A stretch of 64,000 bases of DNA from an uncultured Salinisphaerales bacterium (GCA_913055805.1 CAJXLF010000005.1:62001-126000); one strand, 5' to 3'; positions 1 to 9,682 are shown, counted from the first letter of the stretch. Notes: generated by a model not told the origin, from the sequence alone. Numbers and translations: made by a program.

Positions 1-727
1 CCGCCAGGTAAGTATTGCCGCGCAGACCAAAGGCAACCATGCCGGTTTCACCGTAGGGCAGGGCATTGAACCAGGACCCGCTGTATGGCGAAGTCAGCAG
101 TTCCCAGTTTTCGCCGTTATCGCTGGAGCGCGCCAGCAGGCTGCGTTCGCCTGCCAGGAAGAGGCTGCCGTCGCCGAGTCGCAGGATGACATTCAGATGC
201 AGTCCAAGGTCGAAGACCGGATTTTCCATCTCCTCCCAGGTTGAACCGCCGTCACGGGTGCGAATGGCCCGGCCGTTGGCACCGATGACCATTCCGTTTT
301 GCTCATCCAGGAACAGAACGTCGTAGAAGGGCTTGCCCCACTCCGCGTCGAAGTGCTGCAGAGTCCAACTCAGACCGCCGTCGTCGGTGCGCAGGACAGT
401 GCCGTCATGGCCGACTACCCAGCCAGTCTTGCTGTTCAGCATGCGCAGGCGATTCAGCATTGCCCTTACCGGTACTTCCAGTTGCTGCCAGTCCTGTCCG
501 TCCTCGGAAATCAGGATGTGTCCGCGGTCACCCACGACAATGAAACGTTCGCCCGTGTGGTGGATATCCAGCAAGGTGGATTCGATGGCCTTCGGCATGA
601 TTTCGGCCGGCTGGGGAACCAGTGTGCGGTCATCCGCCTCCGGTTCTGCCTGGGCACCCGTTGGCGCCAGCAGGCACAGACCGATAAGTACGCTGGACCA
701 ACCGGTCAGCGAAATAGAGCGCTGCAT
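1..727 (-). CDS. YCF48-like beta-propeller (BNR-repeat) exported protein, partial
   Basis: The reading frame is open from an ATG at 727 to the left edge of the window, so about 242 N-terminal residues are seen and the C-terminus is missing. An AAGGGG ribosome site precedes the ATG. The first 27 residues are a signal peptide ending in GAQA. The rest has repeated blades of the type GxxGxIxxSxDGGxxW, for example VVGHDGTVLRTDDGGLSW and VIGANGRAIRTRDGGSTW. This is the pattern of YCF48/HCF136-like propellers. In gammaproteobacteria such proteins often accompany RND (MMPL) exporters and DUF1329 proteins. A DUF1329 gene is present here, but 48 kb away. The role is unknown; a periplasmic or envelope scaffold is likely. 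Confidence 0.8.
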   Translation of the reverse strand, partial: MQRSISLTGWSSVLIGLCLLAPTGAQAEPEADDRTLVPQPAEIMPKAIESTLLDIHHTGERFIVVGDRGHILISEDGQDWQQLEVPVRAMLNRLRMLNSKTGWVVGHDGTVLRTDDGGLSWTLQHFDAEWGKPFYDVLFLDEQNGMVIGANGRAIRTRDGGSTWEEMENPVFDLGLHLNVILRLGDGSLFLAGERSLLARSSDNGENWELLTSPYSGSWFNALPYGETGMVAFGLRGNTYLA

Positions 728-830
728 GTTTTTCCCCTTGGTTTTGAGTTTTGACGACTCGCTCCTGATGGCCCAGTGTAATCGCGCCACAGTAGTCTCC
801 TCTGCTTTTGCTTATAGTCTTGCGTAAATC

Positions 831-859
831 ATTCTAGTCGCGATAATCATTACAGTCAT
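831..859 (-). promoter_or_regulatory. putative promoter of the YCF48-like gene
   Basis: Read on the minus strand, ATGACT (859-854) and TAGAAT (836-831) are separated by 17 nt. They lie about 105 bp upstream of the start codon at 727. The -35 element falls in the middle of the palindrome at 843-874, so a protein bound there would be expected to affect this promoter. The hexamers match the sigma-70 consensus only partly. Confidence 0.35.
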
Positions 860-874
860 CACTGTCATGATTAT
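843..874. repeat. 32-bp inverted repeat (operator-like palindrome)
   Basis: The arms ATAATCATTACAGT and ACTGTCATGATTAT flank a CATC centre. Thirteen of 14 positions pair. It lies between two divergent genes, and no T-run follows on either side that would suggest a terminator. The length and near-perfect dyad suggest a binding site for a dimeric regulator, which cannot be named from sequence alone. Confidence 0.75.
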
Positions 875-905
875 ATTTTGCAGAGACTAACATAAGTCAT
901 ATTGG

Positions 906-937
906 CCGCAACATCGGCAATGTATTTTTTGTTGCGG
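906..937. repeat. inverted repeat CCGCAACA / TGTTGCGG
   Basis: Two perfect 8-bp arms (906-913 and 930-937) are separated by 16 nt. They lie 190 bp upstream of the histidine kinase start. This could be a second operator or a 5'-UTR hairpin of the kinase transcript. No function can be assigned. Confidence 0.5.
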
Positions 938-1127
938 AGTCTGTTAGTATTCCGGCCTAACGGTTGGAGAAATAAGACAAAACCCTGGCAGCCTATGTAT
1001 TCTTGCAAGCGTCAGGGGAATGTTCGGTAATCAACCAGCAGGAAGGTTGCCGGTCAGATAACAACAAGTCCCGGATTTTCATTCCGGGCAAACAATTTCG
1101 GGCCGGTTGGTGTGAGAGGGGGAGAAG

Positions 1128-2951
1128 ATGAATTTGCGACCCTTGTTTCTGGCAGTCGCGGGCGGTATTGCTATTGGCGCCCTGTTGTTTCTTGTGCGCG
1201 GCACACAAAGCGTAGACCTCGAGGTTCATGCCCAGGTGCAGCAGCACATGCGTGATCTGAAGCAGCTTGATGCCAAATTCAATGAGGAAATCGTCAAGGC
1301 GCGCCTTTTTGTGGACGTGGAGTCCGAGGCGTTGCTGAATATGATTCCGGAAGTGGAAGAAGCGCCGAAGGTGCTTACCGAAGGTGACTACAGCCTGCGC
1401 GGTATCAGCCCGGAGGTAGATGCGGCGCTGGATGCCTACCTTCAGGCCATGGCGGAAAAAGTGGAAACCGCCGAACATTATGAATTCCAGAACCTGCGCC
1501 TGATTAACAGTCTGGAAATTATCCCGCGTGTTTCCGACGAGTTGCTGGAAGGTCTGGCTGCGGAGGAATTCCTCGATTCCCGCATCCAGGTTCTGCGTCT
1601 GCTGAAAGAGGCCATGACCTATGGCGTGTTGCCGGAACCACCAAACGAAGCTGTGTTTGAAGAACTGGTCTACCAGTTCAGCAAGGTGCCCAGCGATATT
1701 CCGGATGAGTACCGCGGCAGTTATGTGCAGCTTTCTTCTACAGGTAATGACCTGCTCAACGACAAGCGTAATGTGGACGCCAGCCTCAAACAGCTGACCG
1801 GTTATCCCACTGACCAGCGGCTTGAGGAGTTGCAGGCCACCTATGGCGCCTTCCACGAGGCGCGCCTGGCCGAGTCGCAGCGCTATCGCCAGATTCTGGT
1901 GATTTATGCTGTTGTCCTGCTGCTGGTGCTGGCCTATCTGGGTCTGCGTCTGCGCAAGAGTTATCAGGATCTTGACCGTGCCAACGACGAGCTGAAAAAC
2001 ACCAACGAACATCTGGAAGACATGGTGGCCGTGCGCACCAAGGATCTGCAGAGCGCCATGAAGGATCTGCAGGAATCCCAGACCCAGCTGATCCAGTCCG
2101 AGAAAATGGCCTCACTGGGTCAGATGGTGGCCGGCGTTGCGCATGAGATCAATACGCCGCTGGGGTATGTGCGCAGTAACAACGAGATCTTCGGTACTTC
2201 GTTGCAGGAGCTGAGCGAGCTGTTGCGATGCCATGCGGATATCTTCCGGTTGATGAATGACCCGGAGGCCAAGGATGAGGAGGTTGCGCAGGCCATGCAG
2301 GACCTCATGGCCATTCAGCAGGATGTGAATTCCCAGGAACTGCAACAGGAATTGCAGCAGTTGCTGGAAGATAATGATCACGGCCTCAAGCAGATTTCCG
2401 AGCTGGTGAGCAACCTCAAGGACTTCAGTCGTCTCGATCGTTCGCGTGATGCGCATTTCCATGTCAACGATGGCATCGATGCCACGCTCAAAATCAGTTA
2501 CAACCAGCTCAAGGCGGGTGTGGAAGTCATCAGGGAGTATGGCGAAGTGCCCGACATCGAATGCGCGCCTTCACAGCTCAACCAGGTATTCCTGAATCTC
2601 ATTACCAATGCTGCACAGGCGATGGATGGTCAGGGGCAGCTCTTTATCAATACCAAGGCCGTGGGTGACAAGGTGGCGATCAGCTTCCGTGATACCGGCT
2701 GTGGCATGGATGAGGAAACCCGCAAGAAGATTTTTGATCCCTTCTTTACCACCAAGCCGATTGGTGAGGGCACCGGACTGGGTCTGTCCATTGTGTTCAA
2801 GATTATTGAGGAGCACGGTGGGCATATCGCGGTGAAGTCCAAACCGGGAGAAGGCACGGAATTCACTATCGTGCTGCCGGTCAAGCAGAAGGCAGGCAGC
2901 AGTGCGCAGGGAATGAGTGATCTGTCCATGCCAGCTATGGCAGGCGCATAA
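1128..2951 (+). CDS. membrane sensor histidine kinase
   Basis: A 607-aa two-component sensor. An N-terminal membrane segment (residues 6-23) and a second at about 255-275 bracket a roughly 230-residue, mostly helical periplasmic domain. A coiled-coil linker (280-325) leads to the HisKA motif with phospho-acceptor His339 in VAHEINTPLG. The ATPase domain has the N-box (N490-N494), DTGCGMDE (522-529) and GEGTGLGLS (547-554). The arrangement resembles kinases with an all-helical DAHL-type sensor domain, but that is tentative. A GAGGGGGAGAAG ribosome site precedes the ATG. The gene ends 19 bp before its likely partner response regulator. The signal sensed is unknown. Confidence 0.92.
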   Translation: MNLRPLFLAVAGGIAIGALLFLVRGTQSVDLEVHAQVQQHMRDLKQLDAKFNEEIVKARLFVDVESEALLNMIPEVEEAPKVLTEGDYSLRGISPEVDAALDAYLQAMAEKVETAEHYEFQNLRLINSLEIIPRVSDELLEGLAAEEFLDSRIQVLRLLKEAMTYGVLPEPPNEAVFEELVYQFSKVPSDIPDEYRGSYVQLSSTGNDLLNDKRNVDASLKQLTGYPTDQRLEELQATYGAFHEARLAESQRYRQILVIYAVVLLLVLAYLGLRLRKSYQDLDRANDELKNTNEHLEDMVAVRTKDLQSAMKDLQESQTQLIQSEKMASLGQMVAGVAHEINTPLGYVRSNNEIFGTSLQELSELLRCHADIFRLMNDPEAKDEEVAQAMQDLMAIQQDVNSQELQQELQQLLEDNDHGLKQISELVSNLKDFSRLDRSRDAHFHVNDGIDATLKISYNQLKAGVEVIREYGEVPDIECAPSQLNQVFLNLITNAAQAMDGQGQLFINTKAVGDKVAISFRDTGCGMDEETRKKIFDPFFTTKPIGEGTGLGLSIVFKIIEEHGGHIAVKSKPGEGTEFTIVLPVKQKAGSSAQGMSDLSMPAMAGA

Positions 2952-2970
2952 AACATACGAGGGGATATTC

Positions 2971-3921
2971 ATGGACAACGAAAGTCAGACCGGAAGCAAG
3001 CCCAAGATACTGTTTGTGGATGATGAGCAGCGCATCCTGACAACCATGCGCATGCTGTTTAGGCGCGATTACGATGTCATTCTCGCCAATGGCGGCGAAG
3101 AGGCGCTGGAAAAACTGCGTCATGATCAGGTGGATGTGATTGTCAGCGATCAGCGCATGCCTGGCATGACGGGCTACGAGTTGCTGCGTACCGCCCGCAA
3201 CGTTCAACCCAACGCCATGCGTATTCTGCTGACAGGTTATGCCGACCTGAACGCTATTATCGGATCCATCAACGAGGGCGAGATTTTCCGCTTCGTCAGC
3301 AAGCCCTGGTCCAATGAGGATCTTCGCAACACTATTGCCAAGGCGGTTGAAGCCTCCCGCACCGAAGCGGCGGCCACCGGGCGTTTGAGTAACGAGCAGC
3401 AAGAGCTGGTTACCGGTTCCGATGACAAGCCTGGCGTGTTGCTGCTCGACGAGGAGGCGGACAATCGCAGTTTCATGGCGGATATGCTCGGCGCTGATTT
3501 CAGTATTTACGAAGCCGATACCATTGCTGGCGCGCTGGATCTTCTGGAGCAGAAGGAAATCGGCGTGGTGATTTCCGACCTGCGTATTGAAGGCAAGCCG
3601 GTGGTTGAGTTCCTGAGCCTGCTCAAGCGTCATCAGCCGCATCTGGTATCCATTATCGTGACCAATCGTGCCGATGCGCATGACGCTATTGATCTCATCA
3701 ATCATGGGCAGGTTTACCGCTTCCTCATGAAACCGGTGCGTGAAGCGATGGCCAAGATCAACGTCCGTTCGGCAGTGCGCCGTCATTCTGCCTTGCTGGA
3801 AAGTCCTGAGGAGTCACGCCGCTACGAGGTGGAGGAGATTCAGCAGCCAGCCACGGAGACCTCGGGCCTGCTCGAGCGCATCAAGGGTATGCGCTCCATG
3901 TTCCGCGCCAACGCCAGTTAG
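2971..3921 (+). CDS. response regulator with two receiver domains, no output domain
   Basis: A 316-aa protein. The ATG at 2971 was chosen because GAGGGG precedes it; the longer frame would overlap the kinase gene. Receiver 1 (about residues 12-125) has the acidic pair D17/D18, phospho-acceptor D60 in VSDQRMPGMTG and K111. Receiver 2 (about 154-270) keeps D203 in ISDLRIEG and K254, but has LLLDEEAD in place of a canonical double-Asp start. The 45-residue tail shows no DNA-binding, HD-GYP or GGDEF signature. Output is therefore probably through protein-protein contact or phosphotransfer. The gene is almost certainly co-transcribed with the upstream kinase, and a strong terminator follows. Confidence 0.9.
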   Translation: MDNESQTGSKPKILFVDDEQRILTTMRMLFRRDYDVILANGGEEALEKLRHDQVDVIVSDQRMPGMTGYELLRTARNVQPNAMRILLTGYADLNAIIGSINEGEIFRFVSKPWSNEDLRNTIAKAVEASRTEAAATGRLSNEQQELVTGSDDKPGVLLLDEEADNRSFMADMLGADFSIYEADTIAGALDLLEQKEIGVVISDLRIEGKPVVEFLSLLKRHQPHLVSIIVTNRADAHDAIDLINHGQVYRFLMKPVREAMAKINVRSAVRRHSALLESPEESRRYEVEEIQQPATETSGLLERIKGMRSMFRANAS

Positions 3922-3931
3922 GCTCCCGTGC

Positions 3932-3959
3932 AAAAACGCCCCCGCCAGGGGGCGTTTTT
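3932..3959 (+). terminator. rho-independent terminator
   Basis: A run of five A, then CGCCCCC, a GCCA loop, GGGGGCG and five T form a symmetrical, probably bidirectional hairpin. It lies 10 bp after the response regulator stop and closes the two-component operon. Confidence 0.92.
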
Positions 3960-3990
3960 CTATCTGCGGAAAGAGCTGTTACCCGCCACA

Positions 3991-4019
3991 TTGTCAGTTG
4001 TCGGGCATCCCCATAGTAT
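3991..4019 (+). promoter_or_regulatory. putative sigma-70 promoter of the atu/etf block
   Basis: TTGTCA (3991-3996) and TAGTAT (4014-4019) are separated by exactly 17 nt. They lie between the preceding terminator and the atuA start, so transcription would begin about 35 nt upstream of the start codon. Confidence 0.6.
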
Positions 4020-4062
4020 TGAGCGCCTTGGTCATTTTCCATCCGTGATTTAGGAGTATCCA

Positions 4063-5853
4063 TTGAAGACTGTACGTATTGGCTGTGCCTCGGCGTTCTG
4101 GGGCGATACGAGTACTGCCGCCGCACAGCTGGTGCACAAGGGAAATCTCGATTATTTGGTCTTCGATTATCTGGCCGAAGTCACCATGTCCATCATGGCG
4201 ATCAAGCGCATGCGGGATCCCAGTCAGGGCTATGCCAACGACTTTGTAGATGTACTGGAACCGCTGCTGCCCGAGATCAAGAAGCAGGGTATCAAGGTGG
4301 TCTGCAATGCCGGTGGCGTCAATCCGGCCGCCTGCCGGGAGGCGTTGAAAGCAGCCGCCGAGAAGCAGGGTCTGGAATTCAAGATCGGCCTGGTGCTGGG
4401 TGATGACCTGGCTCCCCGTCAACAGGAGTTCCGCGATGCCGGAATCACCGAGTGGGAAAGTGATCAAGCCCTGCCGCCACAGGTGGTGACCATGAACGCC
4501 TATCTTGGCGCGCTGCCGGTCAAGCAGGCGCTGGATGGTGGTGCGGAAATCGTTCTCACCGGTCGTGGCGTGGACAGCGCCGTAGTGGTGGGGCCGCTGA
4601 TGCATGAATTCGGTAAACGGCCTACGGACTACGACTTCCTGGCCGCCGGCTCGCTGGCCGGACATATCATCGAGTGTGGTACGCAGTGCACAGGCGGTAA
4701 TTTTACTGACTGGGAAACCGTGCCCGGTTATGAAGACATGGGTTTTCCGATTGTTGAATTCGACGAAAGCGGTGAATTCATAGTCACCAAGCCGGAGGGC
4801 ACTGGTGGTCTGGTCACCCCGTTTACCGTGGGTGAGCAGATGCTTTACGAGATTCATGACCCACGGGCTTATCTGTTGCCGGACGTGGTCTGTGACTTTA
4901 CCCGGGTCACGCTGGAGCAGGCGGGCGATAACCGGGTCAAGGTAGCAGGCGCCAGTGGACTGCCGCCAACGGATTCCTACAAGGTTTCCGCTACCTTTCC
5001 ACGCGGCTTCCGCGCCACGGCGACTTTTGTGATTGGCGGCATTGACGCTGTCCGCAAAGGCGAGCGGGCTGCCGAGGCCATCCTGGGCAAGGCGCGGCTG
5101 ATCTTCAGGGACAAGGGCCTGGATGATTTCAGCGATACCGATATTGAAGTGATTGGCGGCGAGGCCATGTATGGCCCCCATGCAAGACCCGGTGCCAGGG
5201 CAACGCGTGAGGTGCTGGTCAAGATTGCGGTCAAGCATGTCAGCAAGGAAGCCTTGGTGATTTTTTCACGGGAAATCGCCCAGGCGGCCACCAATATGGT
5301 GCCGGCCATTACCGGTTACTTTGGCGGGCGTCCGAATATCACCCCCATGCCGCAGCTTTTCACCTGCCTGGTGAAGAAAGACCGGGTACCGGTCTCGGTG
5401 GATGTGGATGGTGAAAGTGCCCCGGTCGATATTCCGGCCGAAGGCGGCTTCAGTTCCGAACTGGTTGCCGATGCAGTAAATGGCGAGTTGCCGGACACTA
5501 TCGAGGATGCGGTGGAAGTGCCGCTGGTGAGGCTGGCCGTGGGCCGCAGTGGTGACAAGGGTGACCACTCGAATATCGGTGTCATTGCCCGTAAACCGGA
5601 ATATCTGCCCTATATCCGCGCCGCGCTCACGGCCGAGGCGGTCTCCGGGTATTTCGCCTATATGCTCAAGGGCGAAGTCACCCGCTGGGAGTTGCCGGGC
5701 ACCGGCAGTTTCAATTTCCTGTTACGCCATTCTCTGGGGGGAGGGGGCGTTGCTTCGCTGCGGATCGATCCGCAGGGTAAATGCCATGCGCAGATGCTGC
5801 TGGATTACCCGATTCCGGTGCCCAGGGCACTGGCCGAAGCCTTATCCAACTAG
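4063..5853 (+). CDS. atuA: AtuA-like protein (DUF1446 family)
   Basis: A 596-aa cytoplasmic protein of the acyclic-terpene-utilisation AtuA family. The N-terminal part starts [15 protein letters not shown] and contains the glycine-rich [15 protein letters not shown]. The last 110 residues form the small AtuA C-terminal domain, with [13 protein letters not shown]. AtuA is the first gene of the Pseudomonas citronellol/geraniol cluster; its biochemical step is unproven. The start is TTG at 4063, supported by TAGGAG six bases upstream; no ATG fits. The next gene, an acyl-CoA dehydrogenase, follows at 29 bp. Confidence 0.8.
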   Translation: MKTVRIGCASAFWGDTSTAAAQLVHKGNLDYLVFDYLAEVTMSIMAIKRMRDPSQGYANDFVDVLEPLLPEIKKQGIKVVCNAGGVNPAACREALKAAAEKQGLEFKIGLVLGDDLAPRQQEFRDAGITEWESDQALPPQVVTMNAYLGALPVKQALDGGAEIVLTGRGVDSAVVVGPLMHEFGKRPTDYDFLAAGSLAGHIIECGTQCTGGNFTDWETVPGYEDMGFPIVEFDESGEFIVTKPEGTGGLVTPFTVGEQMLYEIHDPRAYLLPDVVCDFTRVTLEQAGDNRVKVAGASGLPPTDSYKVSATFPRGFRATATFVIGGIDAVRKGERAAEAILGKARLIFRDKGLDDFSDTDIEVIGGEAMYGPHARPGARATREVLVKIAVKHVSKEALVIFSREIAQAATNMVPAITGYFGGRPNITPMPQLFTCLVKKDRVPVSVDVDGESAPVDIPAEGGFSSELVADAVNGELPDTIEDAVEVPLVRLAVGRSGDKGDHSNIGVIARKPEYLPYIRAALTAEAVSGYFAYMLKGEVTRWELPGTGSFNFLLRHSLGGGGVASLRIDPQGKCHAQMLLDYPIPVPRALAEALSN

Positions 5854-5882
5854 TTTTATTATTCAGACTCCCGGAGGACGAC

Positions 5883-7076
5883 ATGGAATTTACCACTGAA
5901 CATGAAGAGATCCGGCGCACTACGCGCAGGTTCATCGAGAACGAGATCAATCCTTTCGTCGATGAATGGGAAGAAGCACAGATTTTCCCGGCCCATGAAC
6001 TGTTCAAGAAAATGGGCGACCTGGGTTTGCTGGGCATTCACAAGCCCGAGGCATACGGCGGCATGGGTCTGGATTATTCCTATGAAATGGCCTTTGCCGA
6101 AGAACTGGGGCATATCACCTGTGGCGGTGTTGGTATGGCCATCGGCGTGCAGACCGAGATGGCGTCTTCGGCGCTGGCCCGCTATGGCTCGGATGAGTTG
6201 CGCGAAGAGTTTCTGACACCTGCGGTGGCCGGTGAGAAAGTATTGTCGATCGGGGTCTCCGAACCGGGCGCCGGTTCCGATGTGGCGGGCCTGAAGACCA
6301 CCGCAGTCAAGGATGGCGACGATTACATCATCAACGGCAGCAAGATGTGGATTACCAATGGCATGCAGTCGGATGCCATCTGTCTGCTGGCCAACACCTC
6401 GGACGGCAAGCCGCACCAGAACAAGTCACTGATTATGGTGCCCATGGATGCGCCGGGCGTTGAGCGCGCCAAGAAAATTCACAAGATCGGCATGTGGTCC
6501 TCGGATACCGCGCAGATCTTCTTTGACAATGTGCGCGTGCCGCAGCGCAACCGCATCGGCATGGAAGGCATGGGCTTCATGATGCAGATGCAGCAGTTCC
6601 AGGAGGAGCGCATGTTCGCCGGCGCATCAACGCTGAAAGGGCTGGAGCATGTCATTCAGGCCACCATTGAATACACCCAGCAGCGCAAGACTTTCGATCA
6701 GCCGCTGATTGATAACCAGGTGATTCACTTCCGCATGGGCGAACTGCAGACCGAGGTCGAAGCGCTGCGTGCGCTGGTGTACCGCACCTGTGACCTGTAC
6801 GTGAAAGACCAGAACAGCATGGAGGTGGTCAAGCTGGCCTCCATGGCCAAGCTCAAGGCCGGGCGTCTGGCGCGTGAGGTGACCGACAGTTGCCTGCAGT
6901 ACTGGGGCGGTATGGGTTATACCTGGGAGAACCCGGTGTCCCGTGCATTCCGCGATACGCGCCTGCTTTCCATCGGTGGTGGGGCCGATGAAATCATGCT
7001 GGGTATTATCGCCAAGCTGATGGGGACGCTGCCCGGCAAGAAGAAATCCGCGGACGCCGATAACAAGGCCGCTTGA
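5883..7076 (+). CDS. acyl-CoA dehydrogenase (citronellyl-CoA-type), copy 1
   Basis: A 397-aa FAD flavoenzyme expected to introduce the alpha-beta double bond into an acyl-CoA and pass electrons to ETF. The ATG at 5883 has CGGAGGA upstream. Family motifs are SEPGAGSDVAG (126-136) and KMWITNG (154-160). The usual C-terminal catalytic Glu region reads IGGGADE. A Glu is instead placed at residue 242 in QEERM, as in isovaleryl-CoA and long-chain acyl-CoA dehydrogenases. It is a paralogue of the gene at 13381, with long identical stretches. The next genes encode the ETF chain that would accept its electrons. The branched terpenoid substrate is inferred from context. Confidence 0.85.
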   Translation: MEFTTEHEEIRRTTRRFIENEINPFVDEWEEAQIFPAHELFKKMGDLGLLGIHKPEAYGGMGLDYSYEMAFAEELGHITCGGVGMAIGVQTEMASSALARYGSDELREEFLTPAVAGEKVLSIGVSEPGAGSDVAGLKTTAVKDGDDYIINGSKMWITNGMQSDAICLLANTSDGKPHQNKSLIMVPMDAPGVERAKKIHKIGMWSSDTAQIFFDNVRVPQRNRIGMEGMGFMMQMQQFQEERMFAGASTLKGLEHVIQATIEYTQQRKTFDQPLIDNQVIHFRMGELQTEVEALRALVYRTCDLYVKDQNSMEVVKLASMAKLKAGRLAREVTDSCLQYWGGMGYTWENPVSRAFRDTRLLSIGGGADEIMLGIIAKLMGTLPGKKKSADADNKAA

Positions 7077-7204
7077 TGGCTGCGGGCCGAAATAATAGGA
7101 AAGATTTATTTCCTGATAGCGGATTTGCCTCCAAAAACGTTAGAATGCGCCCTTCGCCTATGGGTCTGGCCCGTAGTTGAACCACAAACGTACAAGAGAA
7201 ACGT

Positions 7205-8872
7205 ATGACGGAGAATGAAGCCGTAGAGCGCGACGTCATGGAATATGACGTCGTCATCGTGGGCGCAGGACCGGCCGGTCTGTCTGCTGCCATTCGTCTG
7301 AAGCAGCAGAATGAAGACCTCGCGGTCTGCGTGGTGGAAAAGGGATCAGAAGTCGGGGCTCATATTCTGTCCGGCGCCATATTCGAGCCGCGCGCCCTGA
7401 ATGAACTCATTCCGGACTGGAAGGACAAGGGTGCTCCGCTGAATACGGCAGTCAGCCGTGATGATATCTATTTCATGACAGGTGAAAGCGGCGCCTTCAA
7501 GATGCCGGGCCTGTTTGTGCCCAAGACCATGCACAACCATGGCAACTACATCATCTCGCTAGGCAAGCTTTGCCGCTGGCTGGGAGAGCAGGCCGAGGCG
7601 CTGGGTGTTGAAATCTACCCGGGCTTCCCGGCCCAGGACGCCATTATCGAAGACGGTATCGTGCGCGGCATCGTGACGGGTGATATGGGCCTGGACAAGG
7701 AAGGCAAGCACAAGGAAGGCATGTACACGCCCGGCATGGAGCTGCGTGGCAAGTACACCCTGTTTGCCGAGGGTTGCCGTGGCCATATCGGCAAGAAGCT
7801 GATCCGCCAGTATGAACTGGACAATGATGCCGACCCCCAGCATTTCGGTATCGGTATCAAGGAGCTGTGGGAAATTCCCGCTGAGAAACATCAGCCGGGT
7901 CTGGTCGTGCATTCCGCCGGCTGGCCGCTGGATCTGATCGGCACTGGCAGCCTGGGCGGCAGCTTCCTCTATCATCTGGAAGACAACAAGGTTGCCGTGG
8001 GCCTGATTGTGGACCTGTCCTATACGAATCCCTATCTTTCTCCTTTCGACGAATTCCAGCGCCTCAAGCACCATCCTGTATTCAAGCAGTATCTGGAAGG
8101 AGGCAAGCGCCTTTCCTATGGCGCCCGCGCTCTGAACAAGGGCGGACTCTACTCCATCCCGAAAATGGTGTTCCCGGGTGGCGCCCTGATCGGCTGCGAT
8201 CTTGGCACCATGAACTTCGCCAAGATCAAGGGCAGTCATACGGCCATGAAGTCAGGCATGCTGGCCGCCGATGCGGCGGCAACCGCACTCAAGGCTGGCG
8301 GCCAGGGTGCCGATGTGCTTGAGTCTTACCCGGAAGCCTTCAAGGCCAGCTGGTTATACGACGAGCTTTACCGCAGCCGTAACTTCGGCGTGTTCCTGCA
8401 CAAGTTCGGCGCCCTGATTGGCGGTGCCCTCAACTTCATTGAGCAGAATCTGTTCGGTGGCAAGCTGCCTTTTACGGCGCATGATCGCAAGCGCGATCAT
8501 GAAACGCTGGTGCCTGCCTCCCAGGCGCAGAAAATTGATTATCCGAAACCCGATGGCAAGTTGAGTTTTGACAAGCTGTCCTCGGTGTTTCTGTCCAGCA
8601 CCTCGCATGAGGAGGATCAGCCTTCGCACCTGCAGCTGACAGACGCCAGTATTCCGATTGATAAAAACTTGCCCGAGTATGCCGAACCGGCGCAGCGTTA
8701 TTGCCCGGCCGGGGTATATGAGGTGGTTGAGGAGAAGGACGGTGGCAAGCGTTTCCAGATCAATGCCGCCAACTGCGTGCATTGCAAGACCTGCGACATC
8801 AAGGACCCTGCCCAGAACATTACCTGGGTGGCGCCAGAAGGCGGTGGCGGGCCTAATTACTCAGCTATGTAA
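7205..8872 (+). CDS. etfD: electron transfer flavoprotein-ubiquinone oxidoreductase
   Basis: A 555-aa inner-membrane-associated flavo-iron-sulfur enzyme that passes electrons from ETF to ubiquinone. FAD binds at GAGPAGL (20-26). The C-terminus carries the 4Fe-4S ferredoxin-like segment with CVHCKTC and a further upstream Cys in RYCPAGVY. Length and ends match the family. The ATG at 7205 has a modest GAGA site; a second in-frame ATG lies at 7238. The gap of 128 bp upstream may hold its own promoter, though none is obvious. It precedes etfB and etfA, giving a complete ETF module inside the atu block. Confidence 0.95.
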   Translation: MTENEAVERDVMEYDVVIVGAGPAGLSAAIRLKQQNEDLAVCVVEKGSEVGAHILSGAIFEPRALNELIPDWKDKGAPLNTAVSRDDIYFMTGESGAFKMPGLFVPKTMHNHGNYIISLGKLCRWLGEQAEALGVEIYPGFPAQDAIIEDGIVRGIVTGDMGLDKEGKHKEGMYTPGMELRGKYTLFAEGCRGHIGKKLIRQYELDNDADPQHFGIGIKELWEIPAEKHQPGLVVHSAGWPLDLIGTGSLGGSFLYHLEDNKVAVGLIVDLSYTNPYLSPFDEFQRLKHHPVFKQYLEGGKRLSYGARALNKGGLYSIPKMVFPGGALIGCDLGTMNFAKIKGSHTAMKSGMLAADAAATALKAGGQGADVLESYPEAFKASWLYDELYRSRNFGVFLHKFGALIGGALNFIEQNLFGGKLPFTAHDRKRDHETLVPASQAQKIDYPKPDGKLSFDKLSSVFLSSTSHEEDQPSHLQLTDASIPIDKNLPEYAEPAQRYCPAGVYEVVEEKDGGKRFQINAANCVHCKTCDIKDPAQNITWVAPEGGGGPNYSAM

Positions 8873-8917
8873 TGGCATCTATTTTAAATCCAATCATCAA
8901 CTTATGAGACATAAGTA

Positions 8918-9664
8918 ATGAAAGTTCTAGTTAGTGTTAAACGAGTAGTGGACTATAACGTCCGTATCCAGGTGAAGGGTGACGGTTCGGGTGTAAACCT
9001 GGACGGCGTCAAGATGAGCATGAATCCCTTCGATGAAATCGCCATGGAAGAGGCCGTGCGCCTGAAAGAGGCGGGCACGGCTGAGGAAGTCATCGCCGTG
9101 ACCATCGGTGGCGACAAGGCTGAAGAGCAGCTGCGCAGTGCGCTTGCCTTTGGCGCCGACCGGGCCATTCACGTCAAGGTGAATGAAGAAGTCTCCCCGC
9201 TGACCGCTGCCCGCATTCTCAAGGCGGTGTTCGAGAAAGAGCAGCCGGGTCTGTTCCTGATGGGCAAGCAGGCCATTGACGACGACAACAACCAGACGGG
9301 GCAGATGACCTCGGCGTTGCTGGGCATCCCGCAGGCCACCTTCGCCGGTGAACTGAAGATCGACGGCAACAAGGCTACCGTGGTGCGTGAAGTGGACGCC
9401 GGCCTGGAAACCATTGAAGTCGATCTGCCTGCGGTGGTTACCGCGGATCTCCGCCTGAACGAGCCGCGCTACCTGAAGCTGCCGGACATCATGAAGGCCA
9501 AGCGTAAACCTGTTGAAACAGTCAGTATGGCCGATCTGGGTGTGGAAGCCGCGCCTGGCCTGACCGTGACCAAGACCAGCCCGCCGCCGGCTCGTGCCGC
9601 GGGTATCAAGGTGAAAACCGTGGATGAACTGGTTGCCGCTCTTAAAGACAAGGGCCTGGTCTAG
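8918..9664 (+). CDS. etfB: electron transfer flavoprotein subunit beta
   Basis: A 248-aa protein, the AMP-binding beta subunit of the soluble ETF heterodimer. It opens [15 protein letters not shown] and contains the signature region [18 protein letters not shown], including the recognition-loop area that docks acyl-CoA dehydrogenases. It is followed 18 bp later by etfA, and both presumably come from one transcript with etfD. This places electron carriers next to two acyl-CoA dehydrogenase genes. Confidence 0.97.
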   Translation: MKVLVSVKRVVDYNVRIQVKGDGSGVNLDGVKMSMNPFDEIAMEEAVRLKEAGTAEEVIAVTIGGDKAEEQLRSALAFGADRAIHVKVNEEVSPLTAARILKAVFEKEQPGLFLMGKQAIDDDNNQTGQMTSALLGIPQATFAGELKIDGNKATVVREVDAGLETIEVDLPAVVTADLRLNEPRYLKLPDIMKAKRKPVETVSMADLGVEAAPGLTVTKTSPPPARAAGIKVKTVDELVAALKDKGLV

Positions 9665-9682
9665 GCTGACAAGGGGAAAGTA

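Larger units (their letters stand above)
728..1127. other. 400-bp divergent intergenic region
   Basis: This gap separates the YCF48-like gene (minus) from the histidine kinase gene (plus). It is more AT-rich than the flanking genes. It contains a 32-bp palindrome (843-874), a second inverted repeat (906-937) and a plausible minus-strand promoter. Short frames crossing it show no family resemblance and were not called as genes. Confidence 0.7.

Noticed and set aside
993-2012. Long minus-strand reading frame across the histidine kinase gene
   Set aside because: It is antisense to a clear kinase, has Gln/His-rich shadow composition, no ribosome site and no family motif.
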